36,760 nucleotides of DNA from an uncultured Pelagibacteraceae bacterium (GTDB taxonomy: Bacteria > Pseudomonadota > Alphaproteobacteria > Pelagibacterales > Pelagibacteraceae), in assembly GCA_902629955.1 (NCBI GenBank), contig CACOSS010000008.1, positions 1 to 36,760 of the forward strand, written 5' to 3'. The notes under the pieces are model-generated. The model was not told the DNA's origin. It saw only the letters and a list, made by a program, of their open reading frames with translations, and searched no databases. Below, in pieces: positions 36,672 through 36,760 of this stretch. A program made the translations under genes and the position numbers. Every line of letters begins with the position of its first letter. Positions within the stretch are counted from its first letter, which is position 1.

Positions 36672-36760
36672 ATGAATTTATTTGATTGTTTTATGTATAA
36701 CAATGAGGAAACATTGTTAGACCTAAGATTACACACTTTATCAAAATATGTTCAAAAATT
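36672..36760 (+). CDS. Start of a GT17-like glycosyltransferase (partial, cut by window end)
   Basis: ATG at 36672, one base after the lepA stop; the frame is open for 29 codons to the window edge. MNLFDCFMYNNEETLLDLRL matches the N-terminus of family GT17 (beta-1,4-N-acetylglucosaminyltransferase-like) proteins, which begin with a DCF-x-x-NE-x-x-LL-x-x-RL pattern. The rest is outside the window, so the assignment rests on this short segment. No promoter separates it from lepA. Confidence 0.6.
   Translation, partial: MNLFDCFMYNNEETLLDLRLHTLSKYVQK

Overview
The window looks like chromosomal core from a streamlined marine alphaproteobacterium of the SAR11 / Candidatus Pelagibacter type. The DNA is strongly A+T-rich, proteins are rich in Lys, Asn and Ile, intergenic gaps are tiny, and start and stop codons overlap repeatedly. 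It carries alphaproteobacterial or mitochondrial-type genes (Suv3-like helicase, single-domain Coq7, CarD, 7Fe ferredoxin). The lineage is inferred from style and gene content; no search was run.

Layout. 34-2548 (+): dnaA-dnaN. 2535-5973 (-): argH-lptM-lysA-plsC, where the short lipoprotein gene lptM bridges argH and lysA. 5997-7811 (+): TlpA-like thioredoxin, carboxylesterase, HNH protein. 7812-9416 (-): yqaA-dsbB-coq7. 9483-11257 (+): tRNA-Leu(CAA) with an acyl-CoA synthetase gene starting 4 nt after it. 11368-11566 (+): a self-contained unit for a 21-residue Lys/Arg peptide. 11564-15620 (-): Suv3-like helicase, TerB-like protein, fdxA, carD. 15776-16517 (-): thioesterase, tiny membrane ORF, tRNA-Arg(ACG), small ORF. 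16539-18569 (+): a 2-oxoglutarate dioxygenase and a DMT permease. 18543-19313 (-): uppP. 19487-26311 (+): gltD-gltB and an SDR protein. 26304-27068 (-): alpha/beta hydrolase. 27111-36760 (+): glycosyltransferase, thrS-infC-rpmI-rplT-pheS-pheT-lepA, and the start of a GT17-like gene cut by the window edge.

How the genes work together. Most are housekeeping: replication initiation and clamp, arginine and lysine synthesis, lipid and envelope precursors (plsC, uppP, lptM), disulfide and quinone chemistry (dsbB, coq7), ammonium assimilation (gltBD), and a translation block. No stretch longer than 300 bases lacks a gene; the longest gap between genes is 11258-11445, and it holds a promoter and leader. 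I see no IS element, prophage, CRISPR array or restriction system.

The most interesting items are the 21-residue peptide, which has its own promoter, leader hairpin, ribosome site and terminator; the Lys-rich extension of the CarD protein it converges on; several unannotated small ORFs; and the acyl-CoA synthetase gene abutting a tRNA.
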